Shown here piece by piece: positions 1 through 6,166 of a stretch of DNA of 6,513 bases (its first letter is position 1; each line of letters starts with the position of its first letter). Origin of the DNA: Patescibacteria group bacterium (lineage in GTDB: Bacteria; Patescibacteriota; JABMPQ01; JAHIRA01). Location: positions 1 to 6,513 of the forward strand of contig JAHIRA010000139.1 in NCBI GenBank assembly GCA_018818905.1, written 5' to 3'. The position numbers were made by a program, and so were the translations under genes. The notes beneath the pieces are model-generated. The model saw nothing but the letters and a program-made list of their open reading frames with translations. It was not told where the DNA came from and searched no databases.

Positions 1-482
1 ATTTTGTTTCAATTTTCCAAAACATTCCTCACGAACTAGCTACAGTTCTTATTGCTATGATTCCCATCGGGGAGCTTCGTGGAGCGTTGCCAATTGCCTT
101 AACGGTTTATGATCTGCCTCTTTGGGAGGCCTATCTGCTTAGTGTTCTAGGCAATATCATTCCGGTTGTCTTTATTCTCTGGCTTTTGGATCCAGTTTCC
201 AAGTGGCTTATGGAACGCTCCAAAATTATGAAAAGATTCTTCGATTGGCTGTTTTCAAGAACTCACAAAAAGCATTCCCACAGGTTCGAAAAGTGGGGAG
301 CAGCGGCCTTAATTACCTTTGTGGCCATCCCCCTTCCCATTACCGGAGCTTGGACAGGTGCAGTTGCCGCCTTCATTTTTGGCATTCCCTTCAAGAAGGC
401 GTTGCCACTTATTACAGTTGGTGTGTTGATTGCTGGGGTGATTGTTAGTATAATGACTTTGGGTGTAAGTGCGATTATTTAA
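1..482 (+). CDS. Putative small multidrug export family membrane protein (COG2426 / PF06695 type), 5'-truncated by window edge
   Basis: The frame that ends at TAA 480-482 is open back to base 3, and the residues before the ATG at 57 (ending HELATVLIAM) continue the family's N-terminal pattern. I therefore treat the ATG at 57 as internal and place the true start before the window. About 159 residues are visible. Two hallmarks of the family can be read: an early ELRGALP motif after a hydrophobic stretch, and a later FVAIPLPITGAWTGA motif that looks like a re-entrant or kinked membrane segment. Hydrophobic segments lie near bases 99-190, 300-390 and 400-479. A basic cytoplasmic-looking loop (KIMKRFFDW...RTHKKHSHR) lies at about 224-290. 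The family name implies drug export, but to my knowledge the substrate is poorly established, so transport is a family-based guess. The gene lies 12 bases before tpiA and could be co-transcribed with it. Family call is fairly sure; function is not. Confidence 0.82.
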   Translation, partial: FVSIFQNIPHELATVLIAMIPIGELRGALPIALTVYDLPLWEAYLLSVLGNIIPVVFILWLLDPVSKWLMERSKIMKRFFDWLFSRTHKKHSHRFEKWGAAALITFVAIPLPITGAWTGAVAAFIFGIPFKKALPLITVGVLIAGVIVSIMTLGVSAII

Positions 483-494
483 ACTAAGACAAAT

Positions 495-1250
495 ATGAAC
501 CCAAAAAATATTATTGCGGCCAACTGGAAAATGAATTTGACTCTAGGAGAAGCTCAGGAGCTGGCTTCGGGGTTAGACCAATACGTCAGGGAATCGGAGG
601 TCGATGGCGAAGTTGTACTTTGTCCAACCTTTATCCAATTACCAAAAGTCACAGAGTTTAGCACTTCCATAACTCTTGGCGCCCAAGACGTTTATTTTGA
701 AGATGACGGAGCCTTTACCGGGGAGATTTCTACCGCCATGCTCAAGGAGGTGTCTTGCCGGTATGTTATTGTTGGGCATTCTGAGAGAAGACACGTCTTG
801 GGTGAATCAGACGAGCTGGTGAGCAAAAAAATGCAAAAGGTTTTGAATTCAAACCTTGATCCTATCTTCTGCCTGGGTGAAACCATAGAAGACAAAGAAG
901 CAAAAAAAACTGCAGAGCTAATTCTGTCACAACTGCAAGCCTTTGACAATCTATCGGCGCAAGAGGCGAGGCGAGTTGTGGTGGCCTACGAGCCGGTCTG
1001 GGCCATCGGGACTGGGTTAACTGCTTCACTAAATGATGCAGAAACGGTAATTGATCTAATCAGAAAGAATCTTCAGGAAAGGTATTCGGCTGATGTTGCC
1101 AATTCTATCTCTATTCTTTACGGAGGAAGTGTCAATGAAGAAAATATCAAAGAATTTGCAGCCAGCCAAAGCATCAACGGTGTCCTGGTTGGTGGTGCGA
1201 GCTTGGACTTTGCCAAATTTTCAGCTATCATAAAAGCTTACCAAAAATAA
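495..1250 (+). CDS. tpiA: Triosephosphate isomerase
   Basis: This enzyme interconverts dihydroxyacetone phosphate and glyceraldehyde 3-phosphate in cytoplasmic glycolysis and gluconeogenesis. The 251-residue product has the normal bacterial length and is complete. Substrate-binding Asn10 and Lys12 lie in AANWKMN. The electrophile His95 lies in VIVGHSERR. The catalytic base Glu166 lies in AYEPVWAIGTG, whose residues 167-174 form the mobile loop 6. Phosphate-binding YGGS is at 209-212 and GVLVGGASL at 229-237. The start ATG at 495 fits because the family begins only a few residues before the first beta strand (here NPKNIIAANWK). No good Shine-Dalgarno sequence precedes it. The next gene starts one base after the stop codon, so the two are very likely co-transcribed. 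No residue expected for catalysis is missing, so this should be an active enzyme. Confidence 0.98.
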   Translation: MNPKNIIAANWKMNLTLGEAQELASGLDQYVRESEVDGEVVLCPTFIQLPKVTEFSTSITLGAQDVYFEDDGAFTGEISTAMLKEVSCRYVIVGHSERRHVLGESDELVSKKMQKVLNSNLDPIFCLGETIEDKEAKKTAELILSQLQAFDNLSAQEARRVVVAYEPVWAIGTGLTASLNDAETVIDLIRKNLQERYSADVANSISILYGGSVNEENIKEFAASQSINGVLVGGASLDFAKFSAIIKAYQK

Positions 1251-1251
1251 A

Positions 1252-2217
1252 ATGAAAACCAAAGAACTCAAAGAAAAATTCTCCACACTTCACAAGAAAT
1301 ACGAGATTTTTGCTCCTGTTAGACGAGAGAAAAGACTCAAGACAGGCTATATCAACACCATGAGCTGTGTTGAGTTTACTGCAGAAATACCAGAGTATTC
1401 TTACAAAGAAGCCTTTTTCCCATCCAGGCAAACTATGTTTAAGTACAAAGGTGAGAAATTTACTAAAGAAGGCTCGCTCAAAAGAGAGCAAGTTGTTCTG
1501 GGTATGGGTCTGGCTGACCTCAGAGCTTTGGAACTTTACAAAAGAGTTTTTGCCGAAGATGAATACTTTCAAAATCGCATAGAAAAGAGCGTGGTGGTTG
1601 GTTTTGGCAAGAGTCCTCTCTCAAGAGAAGCTCTGGCTGTTCTTCCTTTTGACCTCTTCATCACGCAAGAAGAAGATGAGAGTTACAAGTTTCTTTCCCG
1701 GACTGATAGAGGAAGCAAATTGGCCCAAGAGCTTGCCCTAGAGATTTCGGAAGATATCGAGGAAAGCAAAAAAGACGAGCCATTTCCCGTCTCTGATTTT
1801 TATCAGCAAATCAAGAGCAATATGGAAGGAGATAAGGCAGCCAAAGTTTTTGAGGATCTTGGTCAGAAATGTATAGAATGCGGTAAGTGCACCATGGTCT
1901 GCCCCACTTGTTTTTGCTTCAGAATAGATGATGAACAAGGATTTGAAGAGGATGAAGGGACCAGGAAAAGAGTTTGGGACTCCTGTTATTATCATGAGTT
2001 TTCTGAGGTAGCCGGAGGACATCGCTTTCTAGATACCACCAAGGACCGGATTAAATTCTGGTATTATCACAAGTTTGCCAGAATTCCAAATGAATACAAA
2101 ATGCTGGGTTGTGTTTCTTGTGGCCGCTGTACCAAAACCTGTCCAGCTGGTATCAATCTTGAAGAAAATCTCAAGAATATTTTTGACTCATCCAAAGAGG
2201 AAGGTAACAAAAAATAA
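1252..2217 (+). CDS. hydB: Iron-sulfur electron-transfer protein, sulfhydrogenase beta (HydB)-like / AsrA-like
   Basis: The 321-residue soluble protein resembles the beta subunit of group 3b NiFe hydrogenases (sulfhydrogenase, as in Pyrococcus) and the related anaerobic sulfite reductase subunit A. The C-terminal half carries two [4Fe-4S] motifs: Cys207, 210, 213 and 217 (CIECGKCTMVC), and Cys287, 290, 293 and 297 (CVSCGRCTKTC). Between them lie the family signatures PTCFCF (219-223, Cys220 and Cys222), GTRKRVWDSC (Cys245) and EVAGGHRF followed by the FWYYHKF stretch. These clusters would relay electrons between the flavin subunit and a catalytic partner. The N-terminal half matches the family's fold-type region, but Cys39 is the only cysteine before residue 207; cysteines I recall in many relatives are missing. 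The stop overlaps the next start by one base (TAATG), so translation is probably coupled to the HydG-like gene. No hydrogenase or sulfite reductase catalytic subunit follows. The physiological partner is therefore unknown, and the gene symbol denotes similarity only. Confidence 0.85.
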   Translation: MKTKELKEKFSTLHKKYEIFAPVRREKRLKTGYINTMSCVEFTAEIPEYSYKEAFFPSRQTMFKYKGEKFTKEGSLKREQVVLGMGLADLRALELYKRVFAEDEYFQNRIEKSVVVGFGKSPLSREALAVLPFDLFITQEEDESYKFLSRTDRGSKLAQELALEISEDIEESKKDEPFPVSDFYQQIKSNMEGDKAAKVFEDLGQKCIECGKCTMVCPTCFCFRIDDEQGFEEDEGTRKRVWDSCYYHEFSEVAGGHRFLDTTKDRIKFWYYHKFARIPNEYKMLGCVSCGRCTKTCPAGINLEENLKNIFDSSKEEGNKK

Positions 2218-3059
2218 TGCCAAAAAAACAATACAAAACTGAAGAGATAGTGCTTAGCAAAAAAAGCAAGTTAACTGAACAGGCTTATCTTTACACTTTC
2301 AAATTCAAAGATCCCAAAAAGAAACTCAAATTTACCCCCGGACAATTTGTGATGCTTTCTTTTGCCGGTGTCGGTGAAGCCCCTATCTCTGTCGCTTCAA
2401 GTTCCAGGGAGGCTTCCAATACCTTTGAGCTAGCGGTTCAAAATGTTGGCGTTCTCACCGAATATCTTAAGAATTGTCCGGTTGGCAAGGTTCTGGGAAT
2501 CAGAGGACCATACGGGCATGGATGGCCGGTTGATAAAATCAAGGGAGAGAATTTGATAGTTATCGCCGGTGGTTGCGGGTTGGCGCCTTTCAGGGCTCTC
2601 ATCAAATATCTTGTCGAAGAAAAGGATTACGCCAAAAAAATTCAACTTCTTTATGGTGCTAAAGACAGTCAGAATATGTTTTTCAAGAAAGAATACCAGG
2701 ATTGGGCAGAAGTAGTCGAAACCCATTTTGCCTTGGACACAAAAGATCAGGAAGTGAAAGGATGCGTGAGTCTAGATGAGGGGCTAGTCACAAATCTCTT
2801 GGAAAAAGATTATGTCGAGAGAGACGCCTATGCTCATGTCTGTGGCCCTCCTATTATGGCCAAATTCGTAATCGAGAAGCTTCTGGAGCTAGGCTATGAT
2901 GAAGAAAAAATCTTTGTTACGTTAGAAAGACGAATGGAGTGTGGCTTTGGAGTTTGTCAGCATTGTGCTATTGGACCTTATTATGTTTGTAAAGATGGTC
3001 CGGTGTTTTGCTACAAAAAGCTCAAAAGTATTCCAGGAATTATAGAAGTGGGAACATAA
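2217..3059 (+). CDS. hydG: FAD/NAD(P)-binding oxidoreductase subunit with [2Fe-2S] centre, sulfhydrogenase gamma (HydG)-like / AsrB-like
   Basis: The 280-residue flavoprotein belongs to the ferredoxin-NADP reductase fold, in the branch with HydG, AsrB and the DHOD electron-transfer subunit PyrK. The FAD domain shows PGQF at 41-44 and GEAPISVASS at 53-62, the family form of the flavin-binding segment. The NAD(P) domain opens with VIAGGCGLAPFRAL at 115-128 and ends with the CGPPIM motif at 209-214. The C-terminal [2Fe-2S] site is MECGFGVCQHC with Cys242, 247 and 250, completed by Cys258. Its expected role is to exchange electrons with NAD(P)H and pass them through the HydB-like subunit. Length is close to that of known gamma subunits. 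A purine-rich AGAGGAAGG at 2196-2204 lies upstream but 12 or more bases from the ATG, so it is a weak ribosome binding site; coupling to the preceding stop is more likely. Do not confuse it with the [FeFe]-hydrogenase maturase that is also called HydG. Confidence 0.9.
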   Translation: MPKKQYKTEEIVLSKKSKLTEQAYLYTFKFKDPKKKLKFTPGQFVMLSFAGVGEAPISVASSSREASNTFELAVQNVGVLTEYLKNCPVGKVLGIRGPYGHGWPVDKIKGENLIVIAGGCGLAPFRALIKYLVEEKDYAKKIQLLYGAKDSQNMFFKKEYQDWAEVVETHFALDTKDQEVKGCVSLDEGLVTNLLEKDYVERDAYAHVCGPPIMAKFVIEKLLELGYDEEKIFVTLERRMECGFGVCQHCAIGPYYVCKDGPVFCYKKLKSIPGIIEVGT

Positions 3060-3073
3060 ACTTAAATAAAAAA

Positions 3074-4444
3074 ATGTCGCACAATAGGGAAAACTCTTTT
3101 GAGCCTCATGTTGAGTCAAAAGAAGAGGAGGCTTCCAGGGAAGAAGAGAAAAGTCTTTTTGAGACAGTTGAGGTTGTTAAAATCAAAGGAGAATTCAATA
3201 GTGTTCCAGATTTCAGGGTTTCAGGAAGCCTTGATAGAATAACTCTTATCGTCAATGACAAAGACAAAAGTTATGTGGTAGATGTCAGAGAAGAAGGCGG
3301 CAATATCATTCAGCAAAGAGGAGAAGAATTTGATGGAATTGTGTCTTTGGTAGCTTCTGATGATGGTAGCTGTGCCGCCTACTCTGCAATTCGACCAAGC
3401 AATCCAGAGAGATCAACATATCCAAATGAGATGGTTTTGTATGTCAATAACGAAAAAGAGGTAGTTGCTGACTTCTACAGATCGATTATTGAGAATCTTG
3501 CTGTTAGACCTGATGGCGAGGAAGTTGCCTATTCTCAAAAAAATTCTGAAAACCTTCGTAGCACAGAAAACCCAGTAATTGGAGGAAAGGTTATTAATGA
3601 AATTAGCGAACCAAGAGAAATCAAGGGAATTGTCTATTCTCCTGATTTGAGTAAGGCGGGAGATTGGGCTTATGTTCAAAAGATAGCTAACAATCCACCG
3701 GAAATTGTAACAAATTTTGATGTCGGAATATCAATAGAGGGACTTTCAGAAATTTATAATTTGACAATTTCACCAGATGGAAAAAGCGTTTATTTTGCCG
3801 GTAAAAACAAGCCAGAACGCCAAAAGGTTTTTAGAAATGAAGAAGAACTTTTTGATGCAAAATTTGATCAAATAACAAAAATAGCAATCTCACCGGATGG
3901 AAATTCTTGGATGTGTGTTACCAAGAATGATTATTCTAAAAACGAAACAGTAGCTGTTAATGGAAAAGAAGTTGATAAGAAAGTCAGACTTGAAAGTGAT
4001 ATTGTCTTCTCGCCACAATCAGATATAGCAGCATATGCTCTCTATAGAGAGGTTAAGAATGGTCCGTATTCAACAATTACGAGGTCTATGGTTCATCAGT
4101 ATAGTTTCGAGACAGGAGAGGTAACTGAGTCAGGGCATTATCTTCGAGCCCTAAACCCCACCTATTCAGATGATGGGCGACGCTTTGCTTTTTGTGCTAT
4201 CAGATCTGAGGAAAAAGAATACATCTTAGTCCTAGACGGCAATGAATACGAGCTAGGATTTGAGATAGACAGGTTTGACAATGGAAAAGAAGAAAACAAG
4301 CCACTCGGGATTAGGTTTTTTAAAGAAGGTGACCAAGAGTTTGTCGAAGTGTTATGTCTTGATAATAAGCAGATTTCAAAGAAGACCATGACTCTATCTG
4401 CGGCACAAAGATGGCAACAAGAAACCGAAGAACAGCTTTTTTAA
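3074..4444 (+). CDS. Uncharacterised cytoplasmic beta-propeller-like protein (WD40-like/PD40-type repeats)
   Basis: I do not recognise a named family. I chose ATG 3074 (456 residues) over an in-frame ATG at 3008, because the upstream option would overlap the HydG-like gene by 52 bases and add a lysine/asparagine-rich stretch with no family logic. There is no signal peptide or membrane segment, so the protein should be cytoplasmic. Residues 1-30 are acidic, Glu-rich and probably disordered. The rest shows repeats of a TolB/PD40-like blade motif (hydrophobic-x-SPDG-x-aliphatic-aromatic): SDDG at 95-98, RPDG at 145-148, SPD at 189-191, SPDG at 233-236 and 273-276, SPQ at 313-315 and SDDG at 365-368. 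With flanking strands this suggests about 7-9 blades of roughly 40-50 residues. Such propellers usually act as binding scaffolds; no catalytic motif is visible. The gene sits 14 bases after the redox pair and 12 bases before nikM. Whether it serves either is unknown. Confidence 0.75.
   Translation: MSHNRENSFEPHVESKEEEASREEEKSLFETVEVVKIKGEFNSVPDFRVSGSLDRITLIVNDKDKSYVVDVREEGGNIIQQRGEEFDGIVSLVASDDGSCAAYSAIRPSNPERSTYPNEMVLYVNNEKEVVADFYRSIIENLAVRPDGEEVAYSQKNSENLRSTENPVIGGKVINEISEPREIKGIVYSPDLSKAGDWAYVQKIANNPPEIVTNFDVGISIEGLSEIYNLTISPDGKSVYFAGKNKPERQKVFRNEEELFDAKFDQITKIAISPDGNSWMCVTKNDYSKNETVAVNGKEVDKKVRLESDIVFSPQSDIAAYALYREVKNGPYSTITRSMVHQYSFETGEVTESGHYLRALNPTYSDDGRRFAFCAIRSEEKEYILVLDGNEYELGFEIDRFDNGKEENKPLGIRFFKEGDQEFVEVLCLDNKQISKKTMTLSAAQRWQQETEEQLF
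3356..4177 (+). repeat. Array of degenerate beta-propeller blade repeats inside the coding sequence
   Basis: Seven copies of a SPDG/SDDG-type turn motif occur at codons starting near 3356, 3506, 3638, 3770, 3890, 4010 and 4166. The spacing is about 120-156 bases. The best-conserved neighbours are exactly 120 bases apart (around 3764-3783 and 3884-3903) and still look alike at DNA level, reading TTTCACCAGATGGAAA and TCTCACCGGATGGAAA. The other copies are recognisable only as protein. This is ordinary blade duplication in a propeller, not a mobile or CRISPR repeat. Confidence 0.65.
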
Positions 4445-4456
4445 CAATAATTTAAT

Positions 4457-5200
4457 ATGCATTTACCAGACGGATTTCTATCAAAAGAAGTGGCCGGAGG
4501 ACTGCTGGGGGGAGCGGCTTTTGTTTTTATGTATGCTGCCCAGCATGTAAGACAGAAATATTTTAACGCGAGAGCAGTTCTCAAGAAGAATCTGGCTCTG
4601 GAGGGTGGTTTTTCAATTGAGAGTAGTTTCAAACTGAGCAAGAAGTGGAAGAAGGCTATCCAAAAGAGAATGCTGTTGGCAGCAACCATGGGATCACTAG
4701 TTTTTGCTTTGCAAATGCTAAATTTTCCAATCAGCAAAGGGACCTCTGGCCATTTTCTTGGCGGGCTCTTGTTGGCTTTAGTTTTGGGACCTTTTGAGGC
4801 TTTTGTTGTTATTGCTCTTGTTCTCACGGTTCAGTGTGTTGCCTTTTCTGACGGTGGCTTGTTTGTTCTGGGCGGAAATGTTTTTAATATGGGTGTTGTG
4901 GCAGCAGTGGGTGGTTTTTATCTTTTTAGGTATATCTGGAATAGAATCAAAAAAACTAGAAAGAACTACTTTGTTCTGGCAGCTATTCTGGCCTGGATTT
5001 CTGTTGTTCTGGCTTCTACTTTCTGTGCCTTTGAGATTTACCTTTCTGGAACCACTGACGCTTCTGTCTTTTCTGCCATGATCTCGTATCACGCCCTTAT
5101 TGGTCTTGGAGAGGCAGGTATCACAATTCTTGTCTTGGCATATATGTCAAAAAGTAGCCCCCTTCCCTTTATCAAGCAAGCCAAAGAAAATGAAAAATAA
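4457..5200 (+). CDS. nikM: Nickel/cobalt ECF transporter substrate-specific membrane component (NikM/CbiM)
   Basis: The product is the S-component that binds Ni2+ or Co2+ and moves it across the cytoplasmic membrane. The sequence begins MHLPDGFL, the diagnostic N-terminus of the family. The start codon and His2 take part in metal binding in known structures, which fixes the start at 4457 even though no Shine-Dalgarno sequence precedes it. His99 in the GTSGHFLGG motif is the other expected metal ligand, and QMLNFPI at 86-92 is also typical. Hydrophobic helices lie near residues 10-29, 72-91, 101-127, 133-158, 171-195 and 204-230. The loop after the first helix (about residues 31-70, basic and polar) is around 30 residues longer than in the classic proteins I recall, where this second histidine is near residue 67. 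Nickel is more likely than cobalt given the hydrogenase-like genes upstream and the lack of cobalamin genes, but the sequence does not settle it. Its 3' end overlaps nikN by 11 bases. Confidence 0.92.
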   Translation: MHLPDGFLSKEVAGGLLGGAAFVFMYAAQHVRQKYFNARAVLKKNLALEGGFSIESSFKLSKKWKKAIQKRMLLAATMGSLVFALQMLNFPISKGTSGHFLGGLLLALVLGPFEAFVVIALVLTVQCVAFSDGGLFVLGGNVFNMGVVAAVGGFYLFRYIWNRIKKTRKNYFVLAAILAWISVVLASTFCAFEIYLSGTTDASVFSAMISYHALIGLGEAGITILVLAYMSKSSPLPFIKQAKENEK

Positions 5201-5465
5201 CAGAACAATTCTTATTTTGCTCTTGGTTGCAATAATAGCAGGAGGTTTGATTTCATTCTTTGCCTCATCCAGTCCGGACGGATTAGAAAAAGTTGCCGAA
5301 GAGAAGGGCTTTATCACGACAGCTTCAGAGAGCCATTTCAATTTCATTCCAGATTATGAGTTGCCACTGTCAAACAGTTTTCTGGCAGTTTCACTGGCTG
5401 GGATAGCTGGCATATTCATAACTTTTGGCACTATTTATTGTCTTTATCGTTTAGCTATTAGATAA
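5190..5465 (+). CDS. nikN: Nickel/cobalt ECF transporter small component (NikN/CbiN-like, PDGLE domain)
   Basis: This 91-residue membrane protein has the layout of NikN/CbiN: a first helix at about 6-24, an extracytoplasmic loop of some 38 residues, and a second helix at about 63-87. The loop starts with SSSPDGLEKVAEEKGF, carrying the PDGLE signature (29-33) that names the domain family. It is thought to insert a loop into NikM/CbiM and help metal loading. I chose ATG 5190, which gives a short N-terminus followed directly by helix one. A longer in-frame start at 5100 would lie deep inside nikM and add residues unlike the family. The 11-base overlap with nikM suggests coupled translation and an equimolar complex. 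The permease (NikQ/CbiQ) and ATPase (NikO/CbiO) genes do not follow; the next gene is unrelated. Confidence 0.88.
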   Translation: MKNNRTILILLLVAIIAGGLISFFASSSPDGLEKVAEEKGFITTASESHFNFIPDYELPLSNSFLAVSLAGIAGIFITFGTIYCLYRLAIR

Positions 5466-5467
5466 AT

Positions 5468-5821
5468 ATGCATAAAGAGGTTACCCAATACATAAACAAA
5501 CAAAAATCACCTCAAAAAGAAATTCTTGCTAAACTTCGTCGTCTTATCCTAAAGACTCTTCCAAAAATAGAAGAAGAAATGAAGCTAGGAGTGCCTTGGT
5601 ATGAAGGCAAATTCTATCTGGTTGGCCTCAAAAAAGATGTCAATATTGGTTTTGCCATAAAGGGGCTGACGAAAAATGAAATGGACTTATTTTCTGGTTC
5701 AGGAAAAATAATGCGACATTTAAAGATAGCTACTGCTAAAGATATTGATGAGAAGAATTTAGTGAAGCTTCTGAAGCTAGTTTATAAAAAAGCGAAATGC
5801 GACCATGAAAGTATGCGTTAG
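5468..5821 (+). CDS. DUF1801 (YdhG-like) family protein
   Basis: The 117-residue soluble protein matches the DUF1801/YdhG-like domain. It has an N-terminal helix pair (EVTQYINKQ...EILAKLRRLILK), then the central PKIEEEMKLGVPWYEGKFYLVGLKK stretch where an amphipathic helix leads into beta strands, the GFAIKGL strand, and the late SGKIMRHLKI motif, the family's most recognisable signature. A C-terminal helix follows. The molecular function of this family is not established to my knowledge; the fold is small and iron-chaperone-like in some database names, which I would not rely on. It starts two bases after nikN, with no ribosome binding site, and its end overlaps the next gene by 17 bases. It is the only gene in the window ending in TAG. 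Membership of the same transcript as nikMN is likely, but a link to metal uptake is not shown. Confidence 0.82.
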   Translation: MHKEVTQYINKQKSPQKEILAKLRRLILKTLPKIEEEMKLGVPWYEGKFYLVGLKKDVNIGFAIKGLTKNEMDLFSGSGKIMRHLKIATAKDIDEKNLVKLLKLVYKKAKCDHESMR

Positions 5822-6161
5822 CGCAAGTATAAAATTCAAAGACCAAATTTTGGAAGTCTCTCAATGTCTTTCAGAGCAAAACATTGCATGCGTTGTGCCA
5901 GAAATGGACATCTCAAAAGACATGGAGTTAGACGAAATGGTACCCGATCTTGTGTATAGGCACTTCAAGAAAATAAGAGAATCTGATGCAGTGTTAGTTG
6001 TTAATCCAGACGGCTATATCGGAAACTCAGTCAAAGTTGAAATTGGGTATGCTAAAGGCCTTGGCAAGAAAGTTTATTTCTTGGAGAAAACAAACGCTCC
6101 CGAACTTGATTGCTTGGCAGATGAAATTCTGGAGGCAAACAAGTTTGATGTCTTTAGATAA
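5805..6161 (+). CDS. Nucleoside 2-deoxyribosyltransferase-like Rossmann-fold protein
   Basis: The 118-residue product has an alternating alpha/beta pattern: a first strand VCVSASI, a second strand IACVVPE, then helix HFKKIRESD, strand AVLVVNPDGYIG, helix VEIGYAKGLG and strand KKVYFLE. The block from SDAVLVVN to VEIGYAKGLGKKVYFLE resembles nucleoside 2-deoxyribosyltransferases and relatives, in which the Glu of EIGYA (Glu79 here) is the catalytic nucleophile. The N-terminal substrate-binding region is not clearly diagnostic, and the protein is somewhat short, so enzymatic activity is unproven. It could be a nucleotide-salvage or clean-up enzyme, or a related nucleotide-binding protein. ATG 5805 is the first plausible start; it gives strand one directly and a 17-base overlap with the DUF1801 gene. 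The two genes are thus probably translated together. The stop lies five bases before the next gene. Confidence 0.62.
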   Translation: MKVCVSASIKFKDQILEVSQCLSEQNIACVVPEMDISKDMELDEMVPDLVYRHFKKIRESDAVLVVNPDGYIGNSVKVEIGYAKGLGKKVYFLEKTNAPELDCLADEILEANKFDVFR

Positions 6162-6166
6162 CTACA

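Noticed and set aside
57..59. ATG 57 as the true start of the first gene
   Set aside because: The frame is open to the window edge, and the upstream residues fit the family's N-terminal pattern; ATG 57 falls within a hydrophobic segment just before the conserved ELRG motif.
2196..2204. AGAGGAAGG as the ribosome binding site of the HydG-like gene
   Set aside because: It lies 12 or more bases from the ATG, farther than usual, and is within Lys/Glu/Gly codons of the preceding gene; the TAATG overlap explains initiation better.
1252..3059. The redox pair as dihydroorotate dehydrogenase electron-transfer subunits
   Set aside because: The FAD subunit resembles PyrK in fold, but the adjacent two-cluster protein with PTCFC and VAGGH signatures is specific to HydB/AsrA-type systems and no pyrD is present.
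3008..3073. An upstream in-frame ATG at 3008 for the beta-propeller gene
   Set aside because: It lies inside the end of the HydG-like gene and adds a 22-residue tail with no recognisable feature; ATG 3074 leaves a normal 14-base gap.
1228..3679. Several minus-strand frames of 65-114 codons opposite tpiA, hydB, hydG and the propeller gene
   Set aside because: They show no recognisable motifs, lie wholly antisense to well-supported genes, and have composition expected of antisense reading of Lys/Glu-rich proteins.
3764..3903. Similar DNA blocks 120 bases apart as a possible CRISPR-like or tandem mobile repeat
   Set aside because: The similarity is in frame, matches the SPDG blade motif of a beta-propeller, and the other copies have decayed at DNA level.
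4441..5092. Minus-strand open frames opposite the nikM region (about 4441-4827 and 4778-5092)
   Set aside because: They mirror a strongly supported + strand membrane gene, show low-complexity Ser/Lys/Asn-rich sequence with no domain, and have no independent gene context.
5100..5189. A longer start at 5100 for the NikN-like gene
   Set aside because: It would overlap nikM by about 100 bases and add residues unlike the family, which normally starts just before its first membrane helix, as with ATG 5190.
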